From positions 1-64,000 of the forward strand of contig NZ_JAQNCY010000009.1 in NCBI RefSeq assembly GCF_028368855.1: DNA of 64,000 nucleotides. The letters are read 5' to 3'. Positions 17,543 through 26,038 of this stretch are shown here, piece after piece; the first letter of the stretch is position 1; the number at the start of each line of letters is the position of its first letter. Under the pieces are notes generated by a model. That model had not been told where the DNA came from. It saw nothing but the letters and a program-made list of their open reading frames with translations, and ran no database searches. The DNA is from Leisingera sp. SS27 (GTDB lineage: Bacteria > Pseudomonadota > Alphaproteobacteria > Rhodobacterales > Rhodobacteraceae). Made by a program: the position numbers and the translations under genes.

Positions 17543-17938
17543 TCAGGCGCCGACCTCGGGGCCGTAGCACAGCATCTCCTCGCCGATGTCTTCGGCTTCA
17601 TACAGTTCGGTGGCGGAAGGATCGTCCTCGAACCGCGCGGTCAGTCCGCGCGGTGTCAGTTCAAAGGTCCAGCACTGCGGATCGTCGCGGTTTTCATAGA
17701 TGAAACAGATCCGGCCTGCCTCCTCGTACCAGCTGCCGTCCTGGCATTTGCCATCGAGAAAGGACCAGATCACCCGGCGGTTCGGCAGATAGCGCTCAAC
17801 CCCGTACAAGGCGCCGCCGAAGCCGTAAAACAACGTGCGGCCCTGGGTGTAGCGGTCAAACTCGCCAGCGCTCAGCGTTTCACCCGCCGCCAGCGGGGCG
17901 GGCAGGGCGGCCAGCAGGAGAATCATCAAGAAACGCAT
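17543..17938 (-). CDS. Small secreted protein of unknown function
   Basis: 131 residues with a clear signal peptide (MRFLMILLLAALPAPLAAG, residues 1-19). The mature part is acidic with four cysteines (KCQDGSW, RICFIYE, PQCWTFE, MLCYGPE), which may form two disulfides in the periplasm, and many aromatic residues. The start is placed at the ATG at 17938; the frame extends upstream to 18055 but only this start gives a signal peptide. It is convergent with xseA and divergent from the lysoplasmalogenase gene. I do not recognise a named family. Confidence 0.7.
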   Translation of the reverse strand: MRFLMILLLAALPAPLAAGETLSAGEFDRYTQGRTLFYGFGGALYGVERYLPNRRVIWSFLDGKCQDGSWYEEAGRICFIYENRDDPQCWTFELTPRGLTARFEDDPSATELYEAEDIGEEMLCYGPEVGA

Positions 17939-18068
17939 GAGGCCATTGTGCCTCAGGAGCAGCGGATGCTCCAAGCCTTGCGTTTTCTGAACAGGCTCCC
18001 GCGGGGTCACCTTTGACCGCGCGCATTTTGCGCGGACAGAGTAGCGGAAAACCAAGGGGGGGCAGAGT

Positions 18069-18710
18069 ATGACAACGGAATTGGCACTGTGGGCAGGCGC
18101 CGCAGCCTGCGCGCTGATCTACCTGCCGATGGCTGCGCAGCCGCCGGGGCTGGCGCGCAGCGTGCTGAAGACCGCTTCTGTTGCATTGCTGGCGCTGGCG
18201 GCGCTGCTGACGGGCGCGCCCTGGCTGCTGGCCGTGGCGCTGGGCCTCTGCGGGCTGGGCGATCTGTTCCTGTCGCGCGATGGCGAGGGGGCGTTCATGG
18301 CCGGTGTCGGGGCCTTTGCCGCCGGCCACCTGGACTATGCGGTGCTGTTCCTGACGCGCGGGGACAGCGACCCGGTGCGGGTGTTGCAGATGCCCGGGGC
18401 CGCCATTGCGGCGGTTCTGCTGGTGCTGGGTGTTGTGATGGCGAAGATCCTGGCGCCGCGCGCCGGGGCGCTGAAGAGGCCGGTTCTTGCCTATATCCCG
18501 ATCATCCTCGGCATGGGGGCGGCAGCGCTGACGCTGCCGTTTGGCTCGTGGGTCTTTGCCGCGGCCTGCGCCTTCATGCTTTCGGATATGGTGCTGGCGG
18601 CGGAAACCTTTGTGCTGCCGGAGGATCACGCGCTGCGCCGGATCACGCCCTTTGCGGTCTGGCCGCTTTATTGGGGGGCGCAAGCGGGCTTTCTGGCGGC
18701 ATTTTCCTGA
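18069..18710 (+). CDS. Lysoplasmalogenase-family membrane protein (YhhN/TMEM86)
   Basis: 213 residues, almost entirely hydrophobic with about eight predicted membrane helices. It matches the YhhN family, whose characterised members hydrolyse lysoplasmalogens. Family-typical polar residues inside helices are present: LGDLFLSRDG (about 59-68) and FMLSDMVLAAETF (about 169-181), each supplying the conserved Asp thought to be catalytic. The role in a Gram-negative bacterium without obvious plasmalogens is unclear. The ATG at 18069 follows GGGGGGCAGAGT. It is followed by ftsY after 77 bp. Confidence 0.85.
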   Translation: MTTELALWAGAAACALIYLPMAAQPPGLARSVLKTASVALLALAALLTGAPWLLAVALGLCGLGDLFLSRDGEGAFMAGVGAFAAGHLDYAVLFLTRGDSDPVRVLQMPGAAIAAVLLVLGVVMAKILAPRAGALKRPVLAYIPIILGMGAAALTLPFGSWVFAAACAFMLSDMVLAAETFVLPEDHALRRITPFAVWPLYWGAQAGFLAAFS

Positions 18711-18787
18711 TTTCTGCAACGCCTAGCGCTTTGCACTCCGCCGAAATCCGCATTAGGTGAGGGGCAGACCCTTTTGCGGAGACCAAG

Positions 18788-19960
18788 ATGGCGTTTTTCT
18801 CAAAGCTCAAGGAGCGGCTGTTCAAATCCTCCTCCAAGCTCGAGCAGGGGCTCGATGCGATTGTCGAGGAAGGTGCGGAGAGCGCTGCGGATGAGGCTGT
18901 TCAGGCCCTGGCGGAGTCTCCGGCAGTGACACCGGAGCAGCCTGCGCCTGCGCCGGTTCCGCAGCCGGAACCCGTGGCCGCGCCGGAGCCCGTACCCGAA
19001 CCTGAACCGCAACCCGTTGCGGCCCCCGAGCCCGCACCGGCCCCGCAGCCTGCGCCAGAACCTGAGAAGAAATCACCGGGCCTGCTGGGCCGCCTGATGG
19101 GCCGCTCTGCTGCGGCGGAGCCGCGCCGGGCGCTGGATGACGACATGCTGGAGCAGCTGGAAGAGCTGCTGATCGCCGCCGACATGGGGGTGGACACCGC
19201 ACTGCGTGTCACCGCCAACCTGGCCGAGGGGCGGATGGGCAAGAAGGTTTCCAGCCGCGAGATCAAGGAACTGCTGGCGCAGGAAGTCGCGCGTATCATG
19301 GAACCGGTGGCCAAGCCCTTGCCGATCTACGCCAAGCGCCCGCAGGTGGTGCTGGTGGTGGGCGTCAACGGCTCCGGCAAGACCACCACCATCGGCAAGC
19401 TGGCCAGCCAGTTCAAGGGCGCTGGCAAGAAGGTGGTGATCGCCGCGGGCGACACATTCCGCGCCGCCGCTGTCGAACAGCTTCAGGTCTGGGGCGACCG
19501 TGCAGGCGTGCCGGTACTGACCGCGCCCGAAGGTTCTGACCCGGCCTCCTTGGCGTTTGATGCGATGACCAAGGCCCAGGAAGACGGTGCTGACCTGCTG
19601 ATGATCGATACCGCCGGACGGTTGCAGAACCGCGCCGACCTGATGGAGGAACTGGCAAAGATCGTCCGTGTGATCCGCAAAAAGGACGAGACCGCGCCGC
19701 ACAACACCCTGCTGGTGCTGGACGCCACCACCGGCCAGAACGCGCTGAGCCAGGTCGGCACTTTCCAGCAGCTGGCGGATGTGTCGGGCCTGGTGATGAC
19801 CAAGCTCGACGGCACCGCCAAGGGCGGCGTGTTGGTGGCGCTTGCGGACAAGTTCGGCCTGCCGATCCACGCCATCGGCGTGGGCGAGCAAATCGACGAT
19901 CTGGCGCCGTTTGATCCGGAAGAATTCGCGGCAGCGCTGACCGGAATCGGGAACAAGTAA
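18788..19960 (+). CDS. ftsY: Signal recognition particle receptor FtsY
   Basis: 390 residues. FtsY docks SRP-ribosome complexes at the inner membrane and hydrolyses GTP with Ffh. The N-terminal acidic A-domain (about 35-95) is a low-complexity Pro/Glu/Ala run. The NG domain carries G1 VNGSGKTTT (about 194-202), the insertion-box motif DTFRAAAVEQLQVW, G3 DTAGRLQNR and G4 TKLDGTAKGG. The C-terminus is family-like. Its stop codon overlaps the start of the following gene by one base. RBS GGAGACCAAG lies just before the ATG. Confidence 0.97.
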   Translation: MAFFSKLKERLFKSSSKLEQGLDAIVEEGAESAADEAVQALAESPAVTPEQPAPAPVPQPEPVAAPEPVPEPEPQPVAAPEPAPAPQPAPEPEKKSPGLLGRLMGRSAAAEPRRALDDDMLEQLEELLIAADMGVDTALRVTANLAEGRMGKKVSSREIKELLAQEVARIMEPVAKPLPIYAKRPQVVLVVGVNGSGKTTTIGKLASQFKGAGKKVVIAAGDTFRAAAVEQLQVWGDRAGVPVLTAPEGSDPASLAFDAMTKAQEDGADLLMIDTAGRLQNRADLMEELAKIVRVIRKKDETAPHNTLLVLDATTGQNALSQVGTFQQLADVSGLVMTKLDGTAKGGVLVALADKFGLPIHAIGVGEQIDDLAPFDPEEFAAALTGIGNK

Positions 19961-20886
19961 TGCGCCTTTTTGCTCTCGCGCCGCTTGCCGTGCTTTGCCT
20001 GCCTGCTGCGGCTGGCGCGGATGCGGAGGAGTGCAGCTTAAGCTGGAGCATAGCGGCAGCGCAATTTGCTCCGCTGGCGGAACATCTGCCAGTGGCCGAA
20101 ACCGCAGAGGACGGCCGTTGTCTGGTGCAAGGGCTTGCAGTGCAGTCCTCGCAATATCTGGCCGCCGAGGTGGAGCGCATCAGCTGGGCTGGCGCCGGCC
20201 TTGGGCGCTTGGCTGCCGGACTGCCGCCGGAGACGCTCGACATGACCTTTGAAGGGCTGCGGTTCGTGCCGGTTATTCCGGGGGATCCGGTTACTGCATA
20301 TCTGTTGCGGGAGCAGGCCAGGGGCCGCAAGGGGATCAGCGGCGGCGTGCGCTACCGGTTGACCGGGGATAGCCTGCTACTGGACCGCGCCTGGATCGAC
20401 TATCCCGGAGACAATGAGATTGCGGTTTCTGGACAGCTTAGCGGAGTGGATGCAAGCAGCCTTGCCAAGCTGCAGATGAGTGCCGGAACGGCAGCCATGT
20501 CCCGCTTGGACCTGCGGATTGCTTCGCATGGCATGTTCGAAGACGTGGCTTTGCTGCCCATCGGCAACGCGCTTTTGTCGCAGGATACCCCGGTGGAAGA
20601 ACAGGTTCAGGCATTGAAATTGGAAGCGGACCGGTTTGTGTCGCAGCTGCCGGAAAGCCTTTACACGGAAGGCTCCATAGCTGCGCTTCAGCAGATGATT
20701 AGCACTATGCCGCATCCGTCAGGCACGCTGGAAGTCAGCGTGGTGTCTGCAGAGGGGCTGGGGGTGGCGCGTTTCATGCCCTTTGCCATGGCGATGGATG
20801 CAGCGGGGACCATTCCGGACTCAGAGGATTTTCTGGCGCTATTGAAGGACGTCAGCATCACGGTCCGCTGGACAGAAGCACCTTGA
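19960..20886 (+). CDS. Periplasmic protein of unknown function
   Basis: 308 residues, coupled to ftsY (TAATG overlap). It has a signal peptide (about 1-21, ending AAAGADAE) and two early cysteines, C26 (EECSLSW) and C49 (DGRCLVQG). The remainder is beta-rich, with LDMTFEGLRFVP, GGVRYRLTGDSLLLDRAW and EIAVSGQLSGVDASSL segments that resemble proteins folding as long beta-sheets of the AsmA/DUF2125 sort, though no convincing family match is visible to me. The next gene's TTG start overlaps its stop, so ftsY, this gene and the EamA transporter probably share a transcript. Confidence 0.7.
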   Translation: MRLFALAPLAVLCLPAAAGADAEECSLSWSIAAAQFAPLAEHLPVAETAEDGRCLVQGLAVQSSQYLAAEVERISWAGAGLGRLAAGLPPETLDMTFEGLRFVPVIPGDPVTAYLLREQARGRKGISGGVRYRLTGDSLLLDRAWIDYPGDNEIAVSGQLSGVDASSLAKLQMSAGTAAMSRLDLRIASHGMFEDVALLPIGNALLSQDTPVEEQVQALKLEADRFVSQLPESLYTEGSIAALQQMISTMPHPSGTLEVSVVSAEGLGVARFMPFAMAMDAAGTIPDSEDFLALLKDVSITVRWTEAP

Positions 20887-21785
20887 GCGATTGGCTGATC
20901 TCCCTGGAAGGCACCGAGGCGGGGCATCAGGCAGCCCTGTTTCTGGCTATCTGGGCAGCTTTTCTGCACGCAGTCTTTGGTGCGTTGCAAAAGGGGCGGC
21001 ATGATCCCTGGCTGTCGCGCGGCGCGATCGACTTTTCCTACTGCGTGATGGCGGCGCCTTTTGCGCTGTTTGTGGTGCCCTGGCCGGAGCCGCATATGTG
21101 GGTGATTTTCTTCGTCGCCTGGGTGATCCACGTCTTCTACAAGCTGTTCCAGGCGCTGGCCTATACCAAGGGCAGCTATACCGTGGTCTACCCGGTGGTG
21201 CGCGGTACCGGGCCGCTGTTCACGGTCATTGGCTCCTTCTTTCTGTTCGGCGAAGTGTTCACCCCGGTGCAATGGCTGGGGGTGGCTGTGCTATTGGCGG
21301 GGATTTTTGGCCTAGCGGGGTATAACTACCGCTACCTGACGGTGAACCGCGACACGCTGGGGATTGCGCTGGGGCTGGCGGTGGTGACCGGGTTGTTTGT
21401 GGCCGCTTACACCACATATGACGCCTATGGCATCCGGGCGACGGCGGATCCGTTCACCTTCCTCGCGTGGTTTTTCATGATCGACGGGCTGGTGTTTCCG
21501 GTGATTGCCTTCAGCCGCTGGCGCAGTATGGCGGTACCGCCTGCACCCGGGCCGCTGATGGCCAAGGGCTTCTTCGGCGGGCTGGTGGCCTTTGCGTCCT
21601 TTGGCGCGATCATGCTGGCGACGCGGCTGGACAAGGTGGGGGAGGCGGCGGTGCTGCGCGAGACCTCGACGGTGTTTGCCGCCCTCATCGGCTGGCTGGT
21701 GCTGAAGGAAACCGTGGGGCCGCGGCGGATTGCCCTGATGGCTTTGATCGCCCTGGGCGCCGTGATAGTGGAAATGGGCGGCTAA
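20883..21785 (+). CDS. EamA/DMT superfamily transporter
   Basis: 300 residues with about ten hydrophobic helices, the standard size and layout of the drug/metabolite transporter superfamily (two EamA halves, about 15-145 and 155-298). The C-terminal half contains the family-like ASFGAIMLATRLDKVGEAAVLRETSTVFAALIG segment (quoted in part as RETSTVFAALIG). The start is TTG at 20883 overlapping the preceding stop (TTGA); no ATG in frame lies nearby. An inner-membrane exporter by family; the substrate is unknown. yciB follows after 30 bp. Confidence 0.85.
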   Translation: MSDWLISLEGTEAGHQAALFLAIWAAFLHAVFGALQKGRHDPWLSRGAIDFSYCVMAAPFALFVVPWPEPHMWVIFFVAWVIHVFYKLFQALAYTKGSYTVVYPVVRGTGPLFTVIGSFFLFGEVFTPVQWLGVAVLLAGIFGLAGYNYRYLTVNRDTLGIALGLAVVTGLFVAAYTTYDAYGIRATADPFTFLAWFFMIDGLVFPVIAFSRWRSMAVPPAPGPLMAKGFFGGLVAFASFGAIMLATRLDKVGEAAVLRETSTVFAALIGWLVLKETVGPRRIALMALIALGAVIVEMGG

Positions 21786-21815
21786 AGCCCGCAAGCAGAG
21801 CAGACAGGAGGCCAC

Positions 21816-22427
21816 ATGGCCGTGAAGAAGATCAACCCGACTTTGAAGATGCTGCTGGAACTGGGCCCGATTGTCCTGTTCTTCATCGGCTATCTGAAGC
21901 TGAAGGATGAGGTGTTTCTGATCGGGGGCAGCGAGTACAAGGGCTTCATCGTCATCACAGCGGCGTTCATCCCGCTGATGGTGGCCTCCACGCTCGCTTT
22001 GTGGAAGCTGACGGGCCATCTGTCGCGGATGCAATTTGCGACGCTCATTCTGGTGGTGCTGTTCGGCGGCATGTCGGTGTGGTTCAATGATGACCGTTTC
22101 ATCAAGATGAAGCCGACGATGCTGTATCTGCTGTTTGGCGGATTGCTGGGCATCGGCCTGATGCGCGGGCAAAGCTGGCTCAAAGTGGTGATGGAAGAGC
22201 TGATGCCGCTGCAGCAGGAGGGCTGGATGATCCTGACCCGTCGGCTGTGCGCGTTCTTCTTTGGCCTGGCGGTGGCAAACGAGCTGATCTGGCGCACGCA
22301 GAGCACCGAGACATGGGTTTATTTCAAGACCTTCGGCCTGCCGGTGGCGATGTTTGCCTTCTTTATGTTCCAAGGCCAGCTGCTGCAGAAATACGGCGAC
22401 GAGGAGGAGGCGGGCCCGGCGGAGTAA
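21816..22427 (+). CDS. yciB: Inner membrane-spanning protein YciB (septation protein A family)
   Basis: 203 residues with five to six membrane helices. Family hallmarks are the N-terminal LLELGPIVLFFIGY (about 11-24), KMKPTMLYLLFG (about 104-115) and the C-terminal ANELIWRTQSTETWVYFK (about 155-172). YciB/IspA-type proteins take part in envelope and septum integrity. The ATG at 21816 is preceded by ACAGGAGGCC, a strong RBS. Convergent with the glutathione transferase gene; a perfect 10-bp hairpin at 22500-22522 lies between the two ends and may serve as a shared terminator. Confidence 0.93.
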   Translation: MAVKKINPTLKMLLELGPIVLFFIGYLKLKDEVFLIGGSEYKGFIVITAAFIPLMVASTLALWKLTGHLSRMQFATLILVVLFGGMSVWFNDDRFIKMKPTMLYLLFGGLLGIGLMRGQSWLKVVMEELMPLQQEGWMILTRRLCAFFFGLAVANELIWRTQSTETWVYFKTFGLPVAMFAFFMFQGQLLQKYGDEEEAGPAE

Positions 22428-22499
22428 CAACCGGCGGGCAGAGGCAGGCTCCCGCGCCTTCGTACATCATCAATGATGAAGCTTGAAGCCTTGGGCCGG

Positions 22500-22522
22500 G
22501 CAGCGCACCTGCGGTGCGCTGC
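22500..22522. terminator. Hairpin between the convergent yciB and glutathione transferase genes
   Basis: GCAGCGCACC, loop TGC, exact complement GGTGCGCTGC. No T-tract follows on either strand, so termination is only suggested by its position between two convergent gene ends. Confidence 0.4.
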
Positions 22523-22533
22523 GGTTGCGCGCG

Positions 22534-23223
22534 CTACCGGGTTTGTCCGAAAATCACCTCTTGGGCCCTTGTATCGGACCGGTCCGCGCGCAGGTCCGCG
22601 TGCAGCGCCCGGCCGGCCACGACGCCGGGGCGCGACCACATCAGACCCAGCCAGCGGGCCAGATGCGGCTTGTCGTCCAAAGTCTGCTGCTGGCCTTCCC
22701 AGAGCGAGGCCCAGGGCCAGATTGCCATGTCGGCAATCGTGACATCTGAGCCCGCCACAAACTCATTTTCTGCCAGCTGCCGGTCCAGCACGCCATAGAG
22801 GCGGGTAACCTCGCTGCGGTAGCGGTCCTTGGCGTAGGGCAGATCCTCGGGAGCGTATTTCAGAAAATGATGCGCCTGGCCCGCCATCGGGCCGACGCCG
22901 CCCATCTGCCACATCAGCCATTGATCCACCTTGAGCCGCGTGCGCTCATCCGCGCCGTAGAACTGCCCGGTCTTGCGGGCGAGGTACTGCAGGATGGCAC
23001 CGCTTTCAAACAGCGAGACCGGCGCGCCGTCCGGCCCGTCCGGATCCACGATTGCAGGCATCCGGTTGTTGGGGGAGATCTTCAGGAACCCGGGCGCAAA
23101 CTGGCCGCCTTTGCCGATGTCGATCAGGGTGACCTCAAAGGGCAGGCCCATCTCCTCCAGCGCGATGGAGGTTTTCCAGCCATTGGGGGTGGGCCAGTAG
23201 AACAGCTGGATGGGATCCTGCAT
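22534..23223 (-). CDS. Glutathione S-transferase family protein (YfcG-like)
   Basis: 229 residues. The N-terminal thioredoxin-like domain contains TPNGWKTSIALEEMG (about 12-26), GKGGQFAPGFLKISPNNRMPAIVD split across 38-61, and FESGAILQYLA (about 73-83), which are hallmarks of the YfcG/YghU disulfide-reductase branch, where Asn/Thr rather than Ser/Tyr contacts glutathione. The C-terminal all-alpha domain includes DVTIADMAIWPW (N-capping box, near 175). The ATG at 23223 is the only start that aligns with the family. Divergent from the metZ riboswitch region. Confidence 0.88.
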   Translation of the reverse strand: MQDPIQLFYWPTPNGWKTSIALEEMGLPFEVTLIDIGKGGQFAPGFLKISPNNRMPAIVDPDGPDGAPVSLFESGAILQYLARKTGQFYGADERTRLKVDQWLMWQMGGVGPMAGQAHHFLKYAPEDLPYAKDRYRSEVTRLYGVLDRQLAENEFVAGSDVTIADMAIWPWASLWEGQQQTLDDKPHLARWLGLMWSRPGVVAGRALHADLRADRSDTRAQEVIFGQTR

Positions 23224-23367
23224 CGTGCGCCTCCGTCTGTGTGCGGGGCCACAGGAGCACGGGCGGCGGCGGTGAAGCAAGGGGCGGGGCGCCTCACATC
23301 GCCGTGATTGCCGGACATGCTGCGGCTTGACCGAATCTCGCAAGATGCGTAAAGCCCCTGCATCACA

Positions 23368-23422
23368 TCGTGGCGATTTGTTACCGGATTGCGGGCCACG
23401 TTAAACAATCCCGCTAAAGAGG
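23368..23422 (+). ncRNA. SAM-II riboswitch upstream of metZ
   Basis: An H-type pseudoknot matching SAM-II: P1 CGTGGC (23369-23374) pairs with GCCACG (23395-23400), the GATTT loop follows P1, and GCGGG (23391-23395) pairs with CCCGC (23410-23414). The conserved TTAAA (23401-23405) and GCTAAAGAGG (23413-23422) are in the expected places. SAM-II is an alphaproteobacterial S-adenosylmethionine sensor for methionine-synthesis genes, which fits the downstream metZ. Confidence 0.88.
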
Positions 23423-23437
23423 TCAGGACGTGAAGGA

Positions 23438-23469
23438 CCCCCTTTCGCTTGGCCGATTGGGGGTTTTTT
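23438..23469 (+). terminator. Intrinsic terminator between riboswitch and metZ
   Basis: CCCCC (23438-23442) pairs with GGGGG (23459-23463), with an inner TCG/CGA helix (23445-23447/23454-23456) and symmetric TT internal loops, followed by six T (23464-23469). Position just after the SAM-II aptamer suggests attenuation. It lies inside a GTG-initiated minicistron (23430) whose SD is part of the riboswitch. Confidence 0.7.
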
Positions 23470-23499
23470 GTGCGCTATGGGCGCGAGGAGACAGAAGAG

Positions 23500-24690
23500 A
23501 TGAGCGACAACTGGAGCAAGCGCACCACGCTGGTGCATGGCGGCACCCGCCGCAGCCAGTACAACGAGGTGAGCGAGGCGATTTTCCTGACGCAAGGGTT
23601 CGTCTACGACAGCGCCGAGCAGGCTGAGGCGCGGTTCATCGAGACCGGCCCGGATGAGTTCATCTATGCCCGTTACGGCAACCCGACCGTCGACATGTTC
23701 GAAAAGCGCATCGCGGCGCTGGAAGGGGCCGAGGACGCCTTTGCCACCGCATCAGGCATGGCGGCAGTCAATGGCGCGCTGACCTCGCTGGTGAAGGCCG
23801 GCGACCACATCGTGTCCGCGAAGGCGCTGTTCGGTTCCTGCAACTATATCCTGGCGGATGTGCTGGGCCGCTTCGGGGTTGAGGTGACCTTCATCGACGG
23901 CACCGACCTGGACGCCTGGAAGGCAGCTGTGCGCCCGGACACCAAGGCAGTGTTCTTCGAGAGCATGTCGAACCCGACGCTGGAGGTGATCGACATCGCA
24001 GGCGTTGCCGGGATCGCGCATTCGGTCGGCGCCACCGTGGTGGTGGACAACGTGTTCTCCACTCCGGTGTTCTCGAACGCCATCGCGCAGGGCGCCGATG
24101 TGGTGATCTATTCCGCGACCAAGCACATCGACGGCCAGGGCCGGGCGCTGGGCGGGGTGGTGCTGGGCACCAAGGACTACATCCGCGGCACGCTGGAACC
24201 CTATATGAAGCACACCGGCGGATCGCTCAGCCCGTTCAATGCCTGGGTGATGCTGAAGGGGCTGGAAACCATTTCGCTGCGTGTGAATGCCCAGGCCGAA
24301 ACCGCGCTGAAGATCGCGGAAGCGCTGAGCGGCCATCCGGCGCTGGAGCGCACCATTTACCCGGGGCTGAAGGACCACGCGCAGAACGCGCTGGTGCAGA
24401 CCCAGCTGGGCGGCAAGGGCGGCACCGTCTTGTCGCTGGACCTGAAGGGCGGCAAGGCGGCGGCGTTCAAGTTCCTGAACGCGATGACCATCCCGGTGAT
24501 CTCCAACAACCTGGGCGACGCAAAATCCATCGCTACCCATCCGGCGACCACGACCCACCAGCGGCTGACTGACGAATTGAAAGACGAGCTGGGCATCACT
24601 CCGGGCCTGGTGCGCTTCTCGGTCGGGCTGGAAGATGCCGATGATCTGATCGCCGATCTGAAGGCCGCGCTGGAGGCTTCGCAGGCCTGA
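23500..24690 (+). CDS. metZ: O-succinylhomoserine sulfhydrylase
   Basis: PLP enzyme that makes homocysteine from an O-acylhomoserine and sulfide, in the methionine pathway. 396 residues from the ATG at 23500 (MSDNWSKR). The PLP lysine is K208 in YSATKHIDG; other Cys/Met-metabolism signatures are YARYGNPT (56-63), FATASGMAA (81-89), ESMSNPT (154-160) and the C-terminal RFSVGLED. A TTG at 23449 would add 17 residues but would start inside the terminator hairpin. SAM-II riboswitch control upstream and a terminator downstream make it a monocistronic, SAM-responsive unit. OSH versus OAH preference is inferred from family resemblance. Confidence 0.92.
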   Translation: MSDNWSKRTTLVHGGTRRSQYNEVSEAIFLTQGFVYDSAEQAEARFIETGPDEFIYARYGNPTVDMFEKRIAALEGAEDAFATASGMAAVNGALTSLVKAGDHIVSAKALFGSCNYILADVLGRFGVEVTFIDGTDLDAWKAAVRPDTKAVFFESMSNPTLEVIDIAGVAGIAHSVGATVVVDNVFSTPVFSNAIAQGADVVIYSATKHIDGQGRALGGVVLGTKDYIRGTLEPYMKHTGGSLSPFNAWVMLKGLETISLRVNAQAETALKIAEALSGHPALERTIYPGLKDHAQNALVQTQLGGKGGTVLSLDLKGGKAAAFKFLNAMTIPVISNNLGDAKSIATHPATTTHQRLTDELKDELGITPGLVRFSVGLEDADDLIADLKAALEASQA

Positions 24691-24705
24691 GGCCGGGCAG
24701 GGTTT

Positions 24706-24735
24706 CATCTTTCCTGAAATACTCTCGGGGGTGAA
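24706..24735 (+). repeat. Dispersed motif TTTCATCTTTCC..AAATACTC, copy 1
   Basis: The sequence TTTCATCTTTCCTGAAATACTCTCGGGGG follows metZ and leads into its terminator. A near-identical motif in the opposite orientation precedes the acyl-CoA dehydrogenase gene at 40143-40166. Similar motifs are, to my knowledge, common at gene ends in Rhodobacteraceae genomes. Confidence 0.6.
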
Positions 24736-24751
24736 TTGAGCCGCAGGCTCA

Positions 24752-24782
24752 AGAGGGGGCAGACAGCCCCCTCTCTTTTTTG
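24752..24782 (+). terminator. Intrinsic terminator of metZ
   Basis: AGAGGGGGC (24752-24760), loop AGACA, complement GCCCCCTCT (24766-24774), then C and a run of T. A clear 9-bp GC-rich terminator 62 bp after the metZ stop, facing the convergent M24-family gene that ends at 24788. Confidence 0.92.
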
Positions 24783-24787
24783 CCGCG

Positions 24788-26038
24788 TCACATCTCCCAG
24801 GGAAAACTGTCGAGCCGCTGCGGGCCGTCCGCAGTGACCAGCACCTGGGTTTCCAGCTTGACCGACTCGGAGCCTTTCTCGCCGATCAGGCTTTCGATGC
24901 AGATCACCATGTTCTCCTCGAACCGGCCGCCGTGGGCACCCTCAAAATCCGCATGCAGCGGCACCACCGGCCATTCATCGGCCATGCCCACGCCATGCGC
25001 CGCCAAAGAATAGCGGTAGGGCTGGTAGGGTTCCGGGATCTGCCAGCTTTTGGCGTTGAATTCGGAAAAGCTGAGGCCGGGCCGCAAGAGCGCCATGTTG
25101 TGTTCAATCTGCTCCCGCGCAGCCTGATACAGACGCTTTTGTGTGTCATTCATCGGGACAAAACCGCAGGTCCAGCTGCGCGAGAGGTCGGCGCAATAGC
25201 CGTAGGGGCCGATCATGTCGGTGTCAAAGGAGATCATCTCACCCGCGCGGCATTCGCGGGCGGAGCATTCCTTGTACCACGGGTTTGTGTTGGGTCCGCA
25301 AGTGAGCAGCTTGGTTTCCAGCCATTCGCCGCCGGAGCGGGCATTCTCGAAATGCAGATGCGCCCAGAGCTCCTGCTCGGTGACGCCGGGCACCGAGTGC
25401 TCATAGATCCGCGCCATGCCGGCCTCGCAGACGCGGATGGTCCAGCGCATCAGTTCGATTTCGTCCGCCGATTTGATGGCACGGGCGGTTTCCGTGATCT
25501 GGCCGCCGTCGATGATCTGCAGGCCGTGTTCTGACAGGGCGTGCACACCCCCCGGCTCCATCCGGTCAACGCCGAGGCGCAGGTTGCCGCCGCCGTATTG
25601 CTTGACCATATCCGCGATCTCCGCCGCCCAGGGCGCCAGCCGGTCCGCGGCCTTGTCGCCCGCGCACATGAACATCCAGCCGATGGCATTCCTGACCTCG
25701 TCAATGCCGGGCAGCCCATTGTTCAAATGCTCGCAGCTCTTGAATTCGAACATGATGCCGGGGCCGCCGTTCAGGATCAGCGCGTAGCGGATCGGGTTGT
25801 GGGCGGTCCAGATTGACATGTTTGAGCAGTCAAACGCATAGCGGATGTTGACCGGGTCATAGAGCAGGAGGCCCGCCACGTCCTGCCGCGCCATTTCGTC
25901 CCGCAGCCGTTGCAGGCGGTAGGTGCGGGCGCGGTCCAGAACATCCTGTCCCAACGGCGATTTCAGCGGCTTGTCTGAGCCTTCTGCATTCAGGAAGGTG
26001 CGTTTGCGCTCATCCTTGAAAACGGCCAGTTCGGTCAT
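24788..26038 (-). CDS. M24-family protein resembling DMSP lyase DddP
   Basis: 416 residues with the creatinase/Xaa-Pro peptidase fold: an N-terminal domain (DPVNIRYAFD, about 62-71) and a pita-bread catalytic domain. Candidate metal ligands are D272, D274 and D284 (SFDTDMIGPYGYCADLSRSW), H348 and D354 in HGVGMADEW, E382 (CIESL) and E396 (KLET). Ordinary M24 peptidases lack the HGVGxxDEW pattern, whereas DddP (which cleaves dimethylsulfoniopropionate to acrylate and dimethylsulfide) has it with near-identical ligand spacing as I remember it. It is about 30 residues shorter than DddP. The ATG overlaps the stop of the 2OG oxygenase upstream (ATGA), so the two are coupled. DMSP lyase activity is inference. 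Confidence 0.72.
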   Translation of the reverse strand: MTELAVFKDERKRTFLNAEGSDKPLKSPLGQDVLDRARTYRLQRLRDEMARQDVAGLLLYDPVNIRYAFDCSNMSIWTAHNPIRYALILNGGPGIMFEFKSCEHLNNGLPGIDEVRNAIGWMFMCAGDKAADRLAPWAAEIADMVKQYGGGNLRLGVDRMEPGGVHALSEHGLQIIDGGQITETARAIKSADEIELMRWTIRVCEAGMARIYEHSVPGVTEQELWAHLHFENARSGGEWLETKLLTCGPNTNPWYKECSARECRAGEMISFDTDMIGPYGYCADLSRSWTCGFVPMNDTQKRLYQAAREQIEHNMALLRPGLSFSEFNAKSWQIPEPYQPYRYSLAAHGVGMADEWPVVPLHADFEGAHGGRFEENMVICIESLIGEKGSESVKLETQVLVTADGPQRLDSFPWEM

